From contig JAGAHY010000062.1 of the NCBI GenBank assembly GCA_017626815.1, positions 1 through 43,150 of the forward strand: DNA of 43,150 bases, in the 5' to 3' direction. The first letter of the stretch is position 1. Every line of letters begins with the position of its first letter. This DNA comes from Bacilli bacterium (GTDB lineage: Bacteria > Bacillota_I > Bacilli_A > RFN20 > CAG-826). The position numbers and the translations under genes are program-made. The notes under the pieces were generated by a model. The model was not told the origin of the DNA. It was given only the letters and a program-made list of their open reading frames with translations, and did not search any database. Below are positions 8,598 through 17,478 of this stretch, one piece after another.

Positions 8598-9319
8598 AGA
8601 TATCCGCCCTTCCACATCAAGAAGAAAGCATAGCCGAAAGAGAAAACATAGAAGCTGATGTTTAAGGCGTAGAAAAGGGCGTCCCAACTTCCGCCTTCGA
8701 CAGAAAGATATAAATCGGTTTGGAAGAAGTTAAAAGCGAAGTGGATAAGGAACGGGGCAATGAGCCCGCCATACTTATAAGCGACCCCAAGAAGCAAGCC
8801 TAAGGCGAAAGTATACCCAACTTGCTGCAAGACAGGAAGAACCCCAGAACCCGAGAACAACGCGAAGATATGGCATAAGCCGAAAACGGCTGCGCTGATG
8901 AGCACGTCGAAGCGTTTTAATGATGTCTTGGCTAGTAGCTGCATCAGAGCCAGGCGGAAGACGATTTCTTCTACTAAGGCGGTTCCGAACGTGAATAAAG
9001 CCAGTCGCTCGATTTCGCTTCCTTCGATTAATACGCCTTGCCCCCGCGCCCAAAGGCTAGTCATATTGCCAAAGGCGATAAGCAACATGGGCAAACATAG
9101 GAAAACCCCTTTTAAGCTGCCTAAGGTGAGCTTGAAGCCATCGGTGATTAAAAGCCAGGCGATAGGGATAAGGAAGAGGAAACGCATCGCCCCAGTGAAG
9201 GCCTGTTGGGTCAAAAAAGAAGGTGCGGGGAGACTGACGGCAAAAAGATACAAAAAGATGCACAGCAATACATCGAAGAGATATTTCTTGTCTTCTTTTT
9301 GAATACCCAGCTTTCCCAT
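8570..9319 (-). CDS. CPBP family intramembrane metalloprotease (CAAX-protease-like)
   Basis: The 249-residue polytopic membrane protein carries the three CPBP (Abi/Rce1-like) motifs: E117-E118-xxx-R122 in VEEIVFR, FGLCH with His150, and H193-FAF-N197. These residues form the active site in Rce1-type glutamyl proteases. The family is linked to processing of peptides or to bacteriocin immunity; no substrate is visible here. It follows lgt after 30 bases on the same strand. No Shine-Dalgarno sequence precedes the ATG, but a TATAAT box lies ten bases upstream, so a separate near-leaderless transcript is possible in addition to read-through from lgt. Confidence 0.8.
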   Translation of the reverse strand: MGKLGIQKEDKKYLFDVLLCIFLYLFAVSLPAPSFLTQQAFTGAMRFLFLIPIAWLLITDGFKLTLGSLKGVFLCLPMLLIAFGNMTSLWARGQGVLIEGSEIERLALFTFGTALVEEIVFRLALMQLLAKTSLKRFDVLISAAVFGLCHIFALFSGSGVLPVLQQVGYTFALGLLLGVAYKYGGLIAPFLIHFAFNFFQTDLYLSVEGGSWDALFYALNISFYVFSFGYAFFLMWKGGYLKEILRRNS

Positions 9320-9349
9320 TTTCGAACAAATTATAGAACTTTTAGAAGG

Positions 9350-10111
9350 TTATTCTGCTTTTTTGGTGGTTTTCCTGTTGAAGTAGAAGATGCGCCACAA
9401 AAGATAGCCGATGCCTAAAAGAATGAGCAAGATGCTCCAAAACTGAGAGGGGGAAAGTCCTGGGATAAAGGAGCCGCGGTAATCGCCTCTTACAAATTCA
9501 ATAAGGAAACGCCAGATGCCGTAAGTGATCAGGTAAACCGAGATGGTGTAGGGCCACCGCTTCTTGAATGCCAAGAAGATAAATATGGCAGCAAGGATAA
9601 AGAGGAAGATGGCCTCAAAGAGGTTAGTAGGAACGACCTTTTCGCTCGTGGTAACGAACTTTACGCCATACCATGCGTCGGTGGGCAAACCATAGCAGCA
9701 GCCTTCCAAGAAACAGCCAATGCGGCCGAATCCATGGGCTAAGGTGACGGAGCCTGGGACGATCCAAAAGATTTTCTCTAGGCTTCCCGGGTAGTGCTTC
9801 CTGATCCAAACAAAGTAGAGCAGGATAAACATGCCTACACCGAAGATCAAGCCACCATAGAAGGTCAACGACCATGACCAACGGTAATTGGCAGGGTCTT
9901 GGATAAAGTCATAGAGATTCTGGGTCAAATAGGCCCCGACTAAGCCGACGGCGATGGAGATAATCAAGGACATTTCCAGATAGTATATTTTTCCTGAAGG
10001 CTCTTTGAGCGACTTACGGAAAAAGATTTCAAAGACGGCTAATGCGGCGATGATGCCGATGATCATCATGACGGTGTATGTTTCGATGACGCCAAATAAA
10101 TAGGGATACAT
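9350..10111 (-). CDS. lgt: Prolipoprotein diacylglyceryl transferase
   Basis: The 253-residue polytopic membrane enzyme moves diacylglycerol from phosphatidylglycerol to the lipobox Cys of prolipoproteins. The Lgt signature HGFGRIGCFLEGCCYG (126-141) is present with the essential Arg130 and Gly-Cys pattern, followed by PTNLFEA and the C-terminal RFLIEFVRGDYRG. Length fits the family. It would act on the lipoproteins encoded at 1-759, 882-2555 and 4926-6773. The ATG has no Shine-Dalgarno sequence and lies six bases after a TACTAT hexamer, so a leaderless mRNA is likely. The CPBP gene follows closely. Confidence 0.93.
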   Translation of the reverse strand: MYPYLFGVIETYTVMMIIGIIAALAVFEIFFRKSLKEPSGKIYYLEMSLIISIAVGLVGAYLTQNLYDFIQDPANYRWSWSLTFYGGLIFGVGMFILLYFVWIRKHYPGSLEKIFWIVPGSVTLAHGFGRIGCFLEGCCYGLPTDAWYGVKFVTTSEKVVPTNLFEAIFLFILAAIFIFLAFKKRWPYTISVYLITYGIWRFLIEFVRGDYRGSFIPGLSPSQFWSILLILLGIGYLLWRIFYFNRKTTKKAE

Positions 10112-10117
10112 GGGCTT

Positions 10118-10145
10118 ATAGTATCATCTTGAAAAGAATCATCAA
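10118..10145 (-). promoter_or_regulatory. Promoter of lgt, probably leaderless
   Basis: On the minus strand TTGATG (10140-10145), a 16-base spacer and TACTAT (10118-10123) are followed by six bases and the lgt ATG at 10111. No Shine-Dalgarno sequence exists. Confidence 0.6.
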
Positions 10146-10188
10146 TAAAAGCGCTTATTAACGGCGTGACTTCGCTAATTTTTCGCGT

Positions 10189-10214
10189 AAAAAGCAGCCC
10201 TTTTGAGGACTGCT
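10189..10214 (-). terminator. Rho-independent terminator of hddA
   Basis: On the minus strand AGCAGTCC and GGGCTGCT form a stem with one mismatch, followed by TTTT, about 20 bases after the hddA stop. Confidence 0.75.
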
Positions 10215-10234
10215 CTTATCTGTTACAAAAGGAA

Positions 10235-11215
10235 TCAGTTGGTGAAGACGACGGAGACGCCCGAGTTATCGAGTTCAACGGGCATTTCAATTAGGTCGTG
10301 CAAGGCTAAGCGTACTTTCGCTTTTTTGTCATCTTCTGGGACATAGAAGAGCAAGAATCCACCGCCCCCTGCGCCAAGCAATTTGCCGCCAGAGGCACCA
10401 GCGGCGATGCCACGGCTATAGCAATCGTCGATTAAGGGGGAGGTAATGCCTGAGGCGAGGCTCTTTTTGATCTCCCAACTTCTAGCCAAGGTGTCGCCGA
10501 GAGCGTCCACGTTATTTTGTTCTAACTGGATTTTGAGCTCGCGGGTCATCTCACATAAGGTCTTGGTCGCGTTGATTTTGGAATTCTCGGAAGCGAGGCT
10601 CTTGGATTGCTCTGCGAGGATTTTGTTCGCGTCGTGGAGGACGCCCGTATAGAACATCATGATGGAGTTCTCCAACTTACGGTAAGAAGAGGACTGCATG
10701 ATGACCGGTTCGATTTTGACGAAGCCATCGGGCTGGAATTCATAGAAACGGAGGCCGCCGAACGCCGCGGCAAACTGGTCCTGCTTGCCAATGGGGTTGC
10801 CGAGCTGGTTAATTTCCACATCGCAAGCTTCCTTGGCGATTTTATACGGCGAAGCGTATTGCTGATTGTAGGTATAAAGCAGTTTCAATAAAGCCACCGT
10901 GAACGAAGAAGAGGAACCTAAACCTGTTCCTGCAGGGATATCCGCCATCGAGGTGATTTCGATGCCCTTCGTGCCAAAGTCTTTGAGGACCTGGCGGAAG
11001 ATACGATGCTCGATTTTATCGACGTCGTTGACGATTTCGGTTTGGGAATACTTTAACGTGATGGAATCGCGGTTAAAGGCTTTGTGGATGGTGAGGTAGA
11101 CGTATTTACGAATGGTCGTGGAAAGGACGCAGCCTCCATATTTTTCATAAAATGAAGGAATGTCGCTTCCACCGCCGCAGAACGAAACGCGGAATGGGGC
11201 TCTGGTAATAATCAT
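10235..11215 (-). CDS. hddA: D-glycero-alpha-D-manno-heptose-7-phosphate kinase (GHMP family)
   Basis: The 326-residue GHMP kinase would phosphorylate the GmhA product at C1. It begins MIITRAPFRVSFCGGGSD, typical of HddA, has the ATP-binding motif IPAGTGLGSSSSF (93-105), the substrate segment NPIGKQDQFAAAFGG (140-154) and the C-terminal GGKLLGAGGGGF (276-287). The frame is open further upstream to 11425, but that part overlaps the divergent kinase gene; the ATG at 11215 has GGAGGA eight bases upstream and matches the family N-terminus. A TACAAT hexamer precedes it. It is transcribed alone, about 5.4 kb from the other two heptose genes, and completes the GDP-heptose route. Assignment against fucokinase-like relatives rests on that context. 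Confidence 0.85.
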   Translation of the reverse strand: MIITRAPFRVSFCGGGSDIPSFYEKYGGCVLSTTIRKYVYLTIHKAFNRDSITLKYSQTEIVNDVDKIEHRIFRQVLKDFGTKGIEITSMADIPAGTGLGSSSSFTVALLKLLYTYNQQYASPYKIAKEACDVEINQLGNPIGKQDQFAAAFGGLRFYEFQPDGFVKIEPVIMQSSSYRKLENSIMMFYTGVLHDANKILAEQSKSLASENSKINATKTLCEMTRELKIQLEQNNVDALGDTLARSWEIKKSLASGITSPLIDDCYSRGIAAGASGGKLLGAGGGGFLLFYVPEDDKKAKVRLALHDLIEMPVELDNSGVSVVFTN

Positions 11216-11382
11216 GGGTGCTCCTCCTGTTGCGGGTGTATTGTACGCTAATAGGGCGCGCGTGACCACGAAAGACTTAGCCATGCCCCTTAGGCAAACA
11301 AAGGAAAGAAGGTATTTGCCCCATAATTTCCTGCTATTTTCCAAAACAAATTCCATATAAGTCCCATATTCGGTATATCTTT

Positions 11383-11391
11383 TGCTAAAAT
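11383..11391 (+). promoter_or_regulatory. Extended -10 promoter of the FGGY kinase gene
   Basis: TGC directly before TAAAAT (11386-11391) is an extended -10 element; no good -35 was found. The start of transcription would fall about 15 bases before the ATG and leaves room for the AGGTGG ribosome site. Confidence 0.45.
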
Positions 11392-11413
11392 AATCGCGAG
11401 ATAGGTGGCCTTC

Positions 11414-12964
11414 ATGAACGAACAACCTTTAGTAATGACGTTTGACTTTGGCACACAGTCCGTCCGCGCTTGTATTTTTGACGCGAAGGGCGAGTGCCTC
11501 GCTTTAGAAAACAAAAAATACGACCCCCCGTATTTATCGTCCAAACCCGGCTATGCGGAGATGAATCCCGACTATTATTTCCGTTGTCTCTGCGATTGCA
11601 CGAACGCGTTGAAAAACGACTCCCCGGAGTTGATAGCCCACGTCAAAGGCATCGAATTAGACTGCTTCCGCGACTCCGCGGTATGTTTGGATAAAGATCG
11701 CAACGTCATTCGCCCGATGATTTTATGGCTGGATTCGAGAATGGCCAAATGTGAGGAGCCTCTCCCCTTGACGGCCCGACTTTTGTTCGCGCTTGTCGGT
11801 AAAAGCGAAGTCATCGCGCTGAACCGTAAACGTACCATCGCGAACTGGATCAAAGAAAACGAACCGGAGAATTTTGCCAAGATTGATAAGTATGTCTCCA
11901 TTTCGACGTATTTCATCTATCGATTAACGGGTCAGTTGAAAGATTCTCCCTCCGACTTTACGGGCCACTACCCCTTGGATTACAAAAAGAAACAATGGTA
12001 TAAAAAACCAGAGACTCATCTCCAAGGTCAAATCTTCTCATTGCGTAAAGATCAGCTTGTCGAATTAGTTGATACTCAAGGTGAATTAGGAAAAATCACT
12101 GCAGAAGCCTCGCGATTGACTGGAATTCCTGAGGGAATACCTATTTTTGCAGGTGGTTCGGACAAGTCTTGCGAAACTCTTGGCACGGGCGTCATCGATG
12201 ATAGCATGCTCTCGATTTCTCTAGGCACGGCCTGCACCATCGAAACCGTCAGCGAGAAATATGTCGGTCCACAGCCTTTCTTGCCGGCCTATCCCTCCAT
12301 TCAGCCGGGCGTCTATAACCTCGATGTCCAGATCTACCGCGGCTTCTGGATGATCAATTGGTTCCTGAAAGAATTTGGTTCTTATCATATCGACGATTTG
12401 TATTCTGAGGTCGACGCGGCCGATTATGATGCACATCTATTCGATATCCCCGCTGGCTCCGATGGCTTATTGGTCGAGCCTTATTGGGGTTCCCCGTTAG
12501 AACACCCCGAGGTGAAAGGGGCGATCGTTGGTTTCTCCGACTACACGACCAAAGAACATATGTATAAAGCCATCATCGAAGGTATCGGCTATGAGCTTCG
12601 CTTGGCTAAGGATAGCTTCGAGAAGCGCCTTAAAAAGTCCTTTAGGGGTATTCGCGTTTCCGGCGGCGGCGCAAGGTCGGACCAAATCTGCCAAGTCCTC
12701 GCGGACCTTTTTGGTTTAAGGGTCGAGAAAGTTCAAACCGTCGAGACCTCTTCCTTAGGCGCGGCAATCGGAGGCTTCCTCTCCTTAGGCGTCTATAAAG
12801 ATGCCATGGAAGCAACGAGGAACATGGTCCGTGTGACCCGGGTGTTTGAACCGAATCCAGAGAACACCAAAGTCTACGACAAGCTATATAAAAACGCTTA
12901 TCGTGGCCTCTATCCAAGCTTAAAGAAAATCCATCGGTATCTTTACCATTTTTCGGCAAAATAA
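11414..12964 (+). CDS. FGGY-family carbohydrate kinase
   Basis: The 516-residue protein has the length and fold signals of FGGY sugar kinases: an N-terminal phosphate loop TFDFGTQSVRACIFD, ILWLDSRM for the substrate side, AGGSDKSCETLGTG and a C-terminal ATP-site motif VSGGGARSDQICQVLADLFG. It would phosphorylate a free sugar in the cytosol. The sugar cannot be read from the sequence: pentulose, ribulose and sedoheptulose kinases are all in this family. It is divergent from hddA with about 200 bases between, so a supply of sedoheptulose 7-phosphate for the heptose route is an attractive guess. ATG 11414 has AGGTGG five bases upstream; a GTG at 11405 is in frame. Confidence 0.8.
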   Translation: MNEQPLVMTFDFGTQSVRACIFDAKGECLALENKKYDPPYLSSKPGYAEMNPDYYFRCLCDCTNALKNDSPELIAHVKGIELDCFRDSAVCLDKDRNVIRPMILWLDSRMAKCEEPLPLTARLLFALVGKSEVIALNRKRTIANWIKENEPENFAKIDKYVSISTYFIYRLTGQLKDSPSDFTGHYPLDYKKKQWYKKPETHLQGQIFSLRKDQLVELVDTQGELGKITAEASRLTGIPEGIPIFAGGSDKSCETLGTGVIDDSMLSISLGTACTIETVSEKYVGPQPFLPAYPSIQPGVYNLDVQIYRGFWMINWFLKEFGSYHIDDLYSEVDAADYDAHLFDIPAGSDGLLVEPYWGSPLEHPEVKGAIVGFSDYTTKEHMYKAIIEGIGYELRLAKDSFEKRLKKSFRGIRVSGGGARSDQICQVLADLFGLRVEKVQTVETSSLGAAIGGFLSLGVYKDAMEATRNMVRVTRVFEPNPENTKVYDKLYKNAYRGLYPSLKKIHRYLYHFSAK

Positions 12965-13002
12965 CGTAATATCTGAAATTTTAATTGATTTTTGCAGGAA
13001 AT

Positions 13003-13037
13003 CCCGATTACGAAGCAACTTCGGCGTCGGGTTTTTT
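13003..13037 (+). terminator. Rho-independent terminator of the FGGY kinase gene
   Basis: CCCGA (13003-13007) pairs with TCGGG (13027-13031), enclosing GAAG/CTTC, and is followed by six T. It lies inside the 3' end of the convergent ABC gene. Confidence 0.7.
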
Positions 13038-14846
13038 CTCCATCGGGTTAATGCCGAGGAACTGAGAGTTATAAAGCTCGGCATAGAAGCCGTTTTGGGC
13101 GAGCAATTCGTCGTGGGTGCCGGACTCGATTAATTTGCCTTTGTTCATGACGAGGATGATCTTGGCGTTTTTAATCGTGGAGAGACGGTGGGCGATGACG
13201 AAGGAGGTGCGGCCTTTCATGACTTCTTCCATGGCGTCTTGAATAGCTTTTTCCGTGCGCGTATCGACGGAGGAGGTGGCTTCATCCAAAATCATGATCT
13301 TGGGCTTGGAGACGATGGCTCTAGCGATGGTGATGAGCTGTCTTTGGCCTTGGGAGATATTGGTGCCGTCTTCGTTTAACTCGAAATCATAGCCACCGGG
13401 TAAGGTGGAAATGAAGTGGTCGGCGTGTGCGGTTTTGGCGGCGGCGATGACGTCTTCGTCGGTGGCGTCGGGATTGCCATAACGGATGTTCTCCATGATG
13501 GAGCCGGTGAATAGCCAGGTATCTTGCAAAACCATGCCCACGCTGCGACGAAGGGCGGAACGTTGATAATCACGGATATCGACATCATCGAGCAAAATGC
13601 GGCCTTCCTTGACTTCATAGAAGCGCATCAGCAAGTTGACGATGGTCGTTTTGCCCGCGCCGGTAGGACCGACGATGGCGACCATATCGCCCGGACGGAC
13701 ATGGATGTTCATGTTTTCGATCAAGGGTTTGTTTTCTGTATAGGAGAAGCAAACCGATTCGAAATCGACTTTGCCTTGGACGTGTTCGGGAGTGTCGATG
13801 GAGCCTTCCTTATCCGGTTCTTGCTCTTGGACGTCGAGAAGCTCGTAGGTGCGCTCTCCCGCGGCGAGCATCGATTGGATGGTCGCGGACATCTGGCCCA
13901 ATTGCTGGACGGGGCTGCCTAAGATATTGAGGAACATGATAAAGGCCACGAGGTCACCGAAATTGCCCCCGTCGATAAGTCCGGCGACAAGCGAGACGAG
14001 CACAAAACCAAGATTGTAAATGAAGCGCATCGTGGGGTAGATGAAACCAGAAATCCACTGGGACTTGCGATCTGCTTCCGTCATGATTTCGTTCACTTCG
14101 TCGAAGGTTTGCAGGCTTCTTTCTTCTTGACCGAAGAGTTTTAGGATCTTTTGGCCACTGTAATCTTCTTCAATATGAGATTCCAAAACGCCATAGTGCT
14201 TACGGTAAATGCGGAACTGCTTTCTGGAACGTTTGGCGATAAGAATGACAATCGCCAAGGTCAATGGGAAGACGGATAAGACGATCAAACTTAACGCCCA
14301 GTTCTGGATGAACATGGCGATGACGCCGCCAACCAAAATGATGACGCCAGAGCAAAGGGAGCGGTAGACACTAGCGAAGTTGCGGCCGATGTTATCGATA
14401 TCGTTGGTGCAACGGGAAAGGATGTCGCCCGCTTGGTTCGCGTCAAAGTAGGATAAGGGGAGGCGGTCCAACTTGGTTTTGATTTTCGCGCGTTGCTGGT
14501 AGACCCAGACGGCGATGACTTTCTCGACGATCCACGTGCTGGCCCAGGTGAAAATGCCCGAGACGAGATAGAGGGCGAGCAAGAGACCAAAGCTTCGATA
14601 GACATAACCCCAGTCCACTTTGGTGATGAGGGTGCCATCGGCAGGATCGGTTACATTAAAGACGGTGGGTAAGTCCTGTAGGACGCGGGCCAATAGTATC
14701 GGCGTGGAGACGGAGATGATGGCGCTAACAAGGCAGAAAAAGAAGACAGCGATTAAAGCGCCGCGCTGACCTTTAAAATCATGGAAGAGACGAATGAAGG
14801 TGCCCTTCATGTTCTTGGGCTTTTGGAAATTACCGCGGCGTGCCAT
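13008..14846 (-). CDS. ABC exporter half-transporter, catalytically complete subunit
   Basis: The 612-residue protein has an ABC type-1 membrane domain with six helices (about 30-330) and a nucleotide-binding domain. Motifs are canonical: Walker A GPTGAGKT, Q-loop in VLQDTWLF, signature NISQGQRQL, Walker B with the catalytic Glu (MILDEATSS) and the switch His in VIAHRLST. It pairs with the upstream gene, whose ATP site is degenerate, as in heterodimeric exporters of the TM287/288, LmrCD and BmrCD type. Start and the previous stop overlap by one base (TAATG), with GGAGGT upstream, so the two are translationally coupled. Substrate is unknown; drug or lipid export is usual for this group. Confidence 0.88.
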   Translation of the reverse strand: MARRGNFQKPKNMKGTFIRLFHDFKGQRGALIAVFFFCLVSAIISVSTPILLARVLQDLPTVFNVTDPADGTLITKVDWGYVYRSFGLLLALYLVSGIFTWASTWIVEKVIAVWVYQQRAKIKTKLDRLPLSYFDANQAGDILSRCTNDIDNIGRNFASVYRSLCSGVIILVGGVIAMFIQNWALSLIVLSVFPLTLAIVILIAKRSRKQFRIYRKHYGVLESHIEEDYSGQKILKLFGQEERSLQTFDEVNEIMTEADRKSQWISGFIYPTMRFIYNLGFVLVSLVAGLIDGGNFGDLVAFIMFLNILGSPVQQLGQMSATIQSMLAAGERTYELLDVQEQEPDKEGSIDTPEHVQGKVDFESVCFSYTENKPLIENMNIHVRPGDMVAIVGPTGAGKTTIVNLLMRFYEVKEGRILLDDVDIRDYQRSALRRSVGMVLQDTWLFTGSIMENIRYGNPDATDEDVIAAAKTAHADHFISTLPGGYDFELNEDGTNISQGQRQLITIARAIVSKPKIMILDEATSSVDTRTEKAIQDAMEEVMKGRTSFVIAHRLSTIKNAKIILVMNKGKLIESGTHDELLAQNGFYAELYNSQFLGINPMEKKPDAEVAS

Positions 14847-16705
14847 TATTGCGCACCTCCTTCCGCGATGATTTGTTTGCTTAGATTTAAGGTCTTCTCG
14901 ACTTCATCGGCGTCGAGTTGAGAGTGGACGATTTCGCGATAAACCTCGCAATTCGCCATTAATTGAGCGTGTTTTCCTTGTCCGACGAGTTTGCCTTCGT
15001 TCAAGACGATGATGTTATCCGCGTCCAAAATTGTAGAGACGCGCTGAGCGACAATCAGGATCGAGGCGTCGGTGATGTGCTCTTTTAATGCGTGACGCAG
15101 CTTGGTGTCGGTGCGGAAGTCCAAGGCGGAGAAGGAATCGTCAAAGATGTAGATTTCCGCTTTTCGAACCAAGGCCCTAGCGATGCAAAGACGCTGCTTT
15201 TGGCCGCCGGAGAAATTCTTGCCACCCTGCTCTACTTCGGAGTCGATGCCGTTTTCTTTGGTGGAGACAAAGTGACTTGCTTGGGCGACTTCGAGGGCTT
15301 TATTGATGTCTTCGTCAGTCGCATCTGGCGCGCCAAAGAGCATATTGGAACGGATGGTTCCTTTAAACAGCGAGGCTTGCTGTGGGATGAAACCGATTTT
15401 GCCTCTTAAGTCCTTTGTGCGGTAGTCTTTGACGTTGACGCCGTCGACAAGGATTTCGCCTTCCGTGACGTCATAAAGTCTCGGGATGAGGTTAATTAAC
15501 GTGGATTTGCCCGAGCCTGTCGAGCCAATAATGGCCGTGATTTTGCCCGGATGCATCGTGAAGGAGATGTCCGTTAAGCTAGCGACTTCCGAGTCAGGGA
15601 AACGGAACGTGACGTGCTTAAATTCCACGCTGCCATCGCCAGGGACGGCTTCGACGGGATGCTCGGGTTCAGGGATGGTCAGCGGTTCTTTTAAGACCGC
15701 GTTGATACGCTTGGCGCAGACGTTAGCGCGCGGCAACATGATGAGCATGAAGGAGAACATCATAAACGCGGACATGATTTCCATCGCGTATTCGGCGGAG
15801 GCGAGGATGTTGGGGAAGTTGGTGAGAACCTCGCTCCAAGCGACGTTATCATAAGCCTTATAGGCAAAGAAATAGATGCCGATATAGGTCACGTTGAAGG
15901 TTAAGGAGATGATGGGCTCGCCAAAAGCCATCATACGGGCGAAACGGATGACGGTCTTTTCCGTTTCCATGGAGACGGCATTGAAGCGCTTCTCTTCTTT
16001 CTTTTCTTGGTTGAAGGCACGGATGACGCGGACGCCGGTGAGCGACTCGCGCAAAACCATCGTGACTTTGTCGAAGAGGGATTGCATCTTGCTAAATAAG
16101 GGCATCGCACGGATGAGCAAAATGACGATAACAACGATGATAATAGGGATGGAAATGGCCAAAATCCCAGCAATTCGCGTATCTTTGGTCAAAATCATGA
16201 TGATGGCGATGACCAAGGTTACCGGGGCTCGGACCATGGTACGTAAGCCCATCTGGATCATCATCTGGCATTGCTCGATATCGTTGGTCGTCCTCGTAAT
16301 CAAGGAGGCGGTACCAAACTTGGTGAACTGCTCGACGGAGAAATGGGATACCTTAGCGTAAACGTTATGACGGACCGCTTTACCGAAGTGGGCGCCGATA
16401 TAGCTGACGGAGACCGACGCCCCGAAAGCGATGATCATGGCGATGCTGGCAAAGCCCAACATGACGCCACCCAAGATCCAAGTATCGGTGATGTTGTTCT
16501 GGGTCGGCGTGAATAACTCTACGCCAAAAAAGGGCGCTAAGCCCGTCCACTCTTTAAAATACCCGGTGGGGTTTTGCATGATGGCCGCGATGCGGGACAT
16601 AAGATTGGGCAAGGAGACGCCAAAATAGCACTCCAGACCAATTAAGCCTACAGCGATTAAAACCAGCCACCAGATGTCTTTTAGGAAACGAAGTAACTTT
16701 AACAT
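14846..16705 (-). CDS. ABC exporter half-transporter, degenerate-site subunit
   Basis: The 619-residue protein has six membrane helices in the first half and a nucleotide-binding domain. Walker A is intact (GSTGSGKST) and the signature is FSGGQKQRL, but Walker B ends in Asp instead of the catalytic Glu (IFDDSFSALD) and the switch His is Gln (IVAQRVST). These changes are typical of the non-hydrolysing site of heterodimeric exporters. It lies between a TetR regulator (27 bases upstream) and its partner (one-base overlap), giving a regulator-exporter operon. AAGGAAAT precedes the ATG. Confidence 0.88.
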   Translation of the reverse strand: MLKLLRFLKDIWWLVLIAVGLIGLECYFGVSLPNLMSRIAAIMQNPTGYFKEWTGLAPFFGVELFTPTQNNITDTWILGGVMLGFASIAMIIAFGASVSVSYIGAHFGKAVRHNVYAKVSHFSVEQFTKFGTASLITRTTNDIEQCQMMIQMGLRTMVRAPVTLVIAIIMILTKDTRIAGILAISIPIIIVVIVILLIRAMPLFSKMQSLFDKVTMVLRESLTGVRVIRAFNQEKKEEKRFNAVSMETEKTVIRFARMMAFGEPIISLTFNVTYIGIYFFAYKAYDNVAWSEVLTNFPNILASAEYAMEIMSAFMMFSFMLIMLPRANVCAKRINAVLKEPLTIPEPEHPVEAVPGDGSVEFKHVTFRFPDSEVASLTDISFTMHPGKITAIIGSTGSGKSTLINLIPRLYDVTEGEILVDGVNVKDYRTKDLRGKIGFIPQQASLFKGTIRSNMLFGAPDATDEDINKALEVAQASHFVSTKENGIDSEVEQGGKNFSGGQKQRLCIARALVRKAEIYIFDDSFSALDFRTDTKLRHALKEHITDASILIVAQRVSTILDADNIIVLNEGKLVGQGKHAQLMANCEVYREIVHSQLDADEVEKTLNLSKQIIAEGGAQ

Positions 16706-16731
16706 GGGGCTTATTTCCTTTATTGGTTTAT

Positions 16732-17340
16732 TTATTCTTCAATGGGCCCTTTAAGGATGAGGCCGAAGAGGATATCGGAGGGGATGGCCGACTCTTCGCT
16801 GGGGCGGATGTTGATGCGGTTTAAGCCGCCGCGAACCATGTCCATAATCGCTCTGGCGATGTGGGTGGGGTCGCCCGCGACGACCTTGCCTTCTTCTTGG
16901 CCTTGTCTTAGCAAGGTGACCAGCGTGGATTCGAGGTCGTGAGAACGCTGGAATTCACGGCCGTAATCGTCTAAATTCGCGGCATCTGCAAGGAAAATGG
17001 TAATTTGGGCGATGCAAATTTCTCTCGGCGTGGCTTTGGCAACTTTTTCGGCATAATCGGCCAACAAGCGAAGGCCTTTCACGCCGCCAAGTTCCAAGGC
17101 GGCTTTGACCGGAAGCTCGTATTCTTGGGTCAATTGTTCATCGATGAGTGCACGGAACACCGTCTCTTTCGAATCAAAATAATGATAGAACAAGCCATGG
17201 GAACATTTGGCTGGCTTGGTGATGTCGTCGATGGCCGTATGGTCATAGCCGTTGACGGCAAAGGCCTTGATTCCATAAGAAATCAATTTGGCTCTTCTTT
17301 TGTCTTTAATCGTCTGGTTTTGTTCTGGTGTGCGTGGCAT
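16732..17340 (-). CDS. TetR-family transcriptional regulator
   Basis: The 202-residue protein has a TetR-type helix-turn-helix in the first 60 residues (AKLISYGIKAFAVNGYDHTAI..ITKPAKCSHGLFYHYFDSKE) and an all-helical ligand domain after it. It probably represses its own operon with the two ABC genes that follow. The ATG has AGGGGT about eight bases upstream. The strong promoter upstream would be the natural operator site, though I see no clear palindrome in it. Confidence 0.88.
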   Translation of the reverse strand: MPRTPEQNQTIKDKRRAKLISYGIKAFAVNGYDHTAIDDITKPAKCSHGLFYHYFDSKETVFRALIDEQLTQEYELPVKAALELGGVKGLRLLADYAEKVAKATPREICIAQITIFLADAANLDDYGREFQRSHDLESTLVTLLRQGQEEGKVVAGDPTHIARAIMDMVRGGLNRINIRPSEESAIPSDILFGLILKGPIEE

Positions 17341-17375
17341 ATCAAGTTACCCCTATTCTTTGGTCAGCGGACGAT

Positions 17376-17403
17376 ATAATAGCGAGGTTTCTGCTTTCGT
17401 CAA
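17376..17403 (-). promoter_or_regulatory. Promoter of the TetR-ABC operon
   Basis: On the minus strand TTGACG (17398-17403), a 16-base spacer and TATTAT (17376-17381) form a near-consensus promoter about 36 bases upstream of the regulator start. Confidence 0.6.
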
Positions 17404-17478
17404 CCAAAAAGCGTTATCAAAGCCACTTAATGGGAATCTTTTCCCAATATTTTAAAAACGTCACCGAAAAAGGCCCAA

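Noticed and set aside
11216-11425. A 70-codon upstream extension of hddA
   Set aside because: It covers the divergent kinase promoter and start, does not resemble the family, and the internal ATG has a strong ribosome site.
17399-17435. Similarity of CAAAAAGCGTTATCAA here to bases near 27702-27716 and 27487-27500
   Set aside because: A 16-base match with mismatches is expected by chance in a 43-kb window; not called a dispersed repeat.
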